From positions 6,233,501 to 6,297,500 of the forward strand of contig CM067526.1 in NCBI GenBank assembly GCA_034509925.1: DNA of 64,000 nt, written 5' to 3'. Origin of the DNA: Hirudinaria manillensis (taxonomy: Eukaryota > Annelida > Clitellata > Hirudinida > Hirudinidae). Made by a program: the position numbers and the translations under genes. A model generated the notes under the pieces. The model was not told the DNA's origin, searched no databases, and worked only from the letters and a program-made list of their open reading frames with translations. Each line of letters opens with the position of its first letter. Within the stretch, counting starts at the first letter, position 1. Shown here in pieces: positions 62,515 through 64,000 of the stretch.

Positions 62515-64000
62515 ATTTTTTAAATTCAATTAAAAAATTTCATTTGTTCTTCTTGGTCTGTCAATATTTCAATTTTACTTTTTTTTTTGAAAATCCAATA
62601 TTTTGTCTCTCTTGAGAAAATGGTTTCAAACCCTCAAATTCATTCGGAGAAGTAATTCGGAAATGGGGAGGTGGAAGGGGTACCTACCCCCTCACCTCCT
62701 CCTGGGTGGTTGTTGGTCCTCCATGGTTGCTGTGTTTTGAGTGAGGTGGAAATTCAGGTTTGAATTGAATTTAATTCTATTATTACGTTATAATCGTGTA
62801 CAATGTTATTAACATTGTGTTGTTATTATAAACGTAATTGTGATTGTTGTTGGTTGCGATTGAAATTGGTGGAATCGTGTCAATGTTGTTGCATGTTGTT
62901 GTTGTTGTTGTTGTTTGTGAACATCAAACAATGGATTTGCAGGAGAATAAAATGTTTGCATCGATGAAATCTTTGCAATTTTCTTCTTTTCCTGTCCATT
63001 GTTTCTGTTCAAACTCCACGAATATTCACTTTGAAATTCATTCATTCGTCTGCTTCTCCATCCATCCATCCATCCATCCATCTGGGACCTATTCCTCAAC
63101 ACGTACAATCATTCCCCACGCCTGGTGTTTTCCATTTTCTTCAAATTATTAACTGAAAATAAATAAATAAATAAATAATTAATTACTTCTTTGCGTTTAC
63201 CACACACGTTCGTGAAGACTGAAATTTAAAAAAAAACTTAAATATTGAATTAATTTAATAAAATTGCATCAACAGCTGTGCAGACTCTGAAGACAAAAGA
63301 TTGTAAAGCATTCCCTCAATTCTCTTCACTCTTCACTCCAACCTCGTGTAATACTTGCACTCCCCCGTTCACTCTCTGCTTCTCATTCATTCCTATTCGT
63401 TCGTTCTATCGACGAGTCGCTCAGGCGTGGACAGAATTTTATTATGACTAATTATATTCTTAATTACGTCCTTAATTATATTTATCGGACGTAAACATTA
63501 CAGGTCGGAAACTTGTAGTAAATTAAACAAAGCTGGTAATTGTTGGTCGATAGTGCTCCAAACACACCTTTTACACCTGTAGTGGACTAGACGACAACGT
63601 TCTCGGTGTGTGCAATTTAGAGAATAAATTTTGAAACTCTGAAACTAAAAGCGGCCAGTTCAAAGGTCATCCGAAGACGAAGACGAAGATGATGACGATG
63701 ATGATGTAGCTCTTCATTTGAAACTTTTTTGCACGTGAAATTCGCAGATCGGACTAGGTCTTAAGCCGCATTTTCACTTCCAGCGCTGACGACGTCAGGA
63801 AAGAATGAAAGTCGATTGTGCATTAAAATGTTTCGATCTGCTCTTGTTCAACATTTTATCAACGTCAATGGCTTTCCACACAAGATTTCATTCTTCCTCT
63901 TGTATGGGACGGTTTGTCGTCGTCGTCGTCGGTGTTGTTGTTGTTGTTGCTGTTGTTGTTTGTTTTTGTTGTTTGCTGTCGTTGTCATTGTTGCCGTTGT
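62515..64000. other. Intergenic, simple-repeat rich
   Basis: TTG runs (about 62893-62915 and 63930-63960), a CATC run (63058-63080) and an AAAT run (63155-63178). No gene recognised. The window ends inside a GTT/GTC run. Confidence 0.6.

Noticed and set aside
62099..62615. Open frames of IILYYIILYY type in all three plus frames
   Set aside because: Caused by the TATAT pentanucleotide array, which contains no stop codon in any of its frames.

Overview
The window is nuclear DNA of an animal, probably an invertebrate bilaterian. The evidence is spliced genes with GT-AG introns, metazoan developmental regulators (MEF2, FoxB), a SUEL-lectin receptor resembling EVA1C, decayed LTR and non-LTR retrotransposons, and abundant microsatellites. 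I cannot assign a phylum. There are no bacterial operons, CRISPR arrays or rRNA genes. All gene models were spliced by eye, checking reading phase at each junction.

Layout. 1-3.1 kb: a broken Ty3/gypsy element. 4.8-6.1 kb: a 5'-truncated CR1/Rex1-like LINE on the minus strand. 7.2-8.7 kb: USB1 (U6 snRNA 3' exonuclease), 7 exons. 12.2-12.6 kb: a small NDUFA4/NMES1 (C15orf48)-like mitochondrial protein with a GC-AG intron. 12.9-16.3 kb: PRUNE1-like DHH phosphoesterase, 9 exons, minus strand. 16.6-17.3 kb: an unrecognised Ser-rich single-exon protein, head to head with PRUNE. 19.6-21.5 kb: a D-aspartate/D-amino-acid oxidase, 8 exons, with decayed copies of its own exons on both sides. 23.2-24.7 kb: intronless PRPF4 (U4/U6 snRNP WD40 protein). 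26.6-32.7 kb: a large SUEL-lectin single-pass receptor, EVA1C-like, minus strand. 35.5-38.1 kb: MECR (mitochondrial trans-2-enoyl-CoA reductase), minus strand, divergent from MEF2 at 38.7-44.0 kb. 44-58.5 kb: gene-poor DNA rich in simple repeats. 58.5-60.5 kb: single-exon FoxB on the minus strand. 60.5-64 kb: repeat-rich DNA including a roughly 264-bp TATAT array.

The genes do not form a pathway. They are a mixed housekeeping and developmental neighbourhood: RNA processing (USB1, PRPF4), mitochondrial function (NMES1-like, MECR), small-molecule enzymes (PRUNE, DDO), and transcription or guidance regulators (MEF2, FoxB, EVA1-like). Two pairs are divergent and may share promoters: PRUNE with the Ser-rich gene, and MECR with MEF2. 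I found no clearly new system. The most interesting items are the DDO gene with its flanking exon relics, the very long and acidic EVA1-like receptor with a second copy of its tail sequence, the altered PRUNE metal motif, and the orphan Ser-rich gene.
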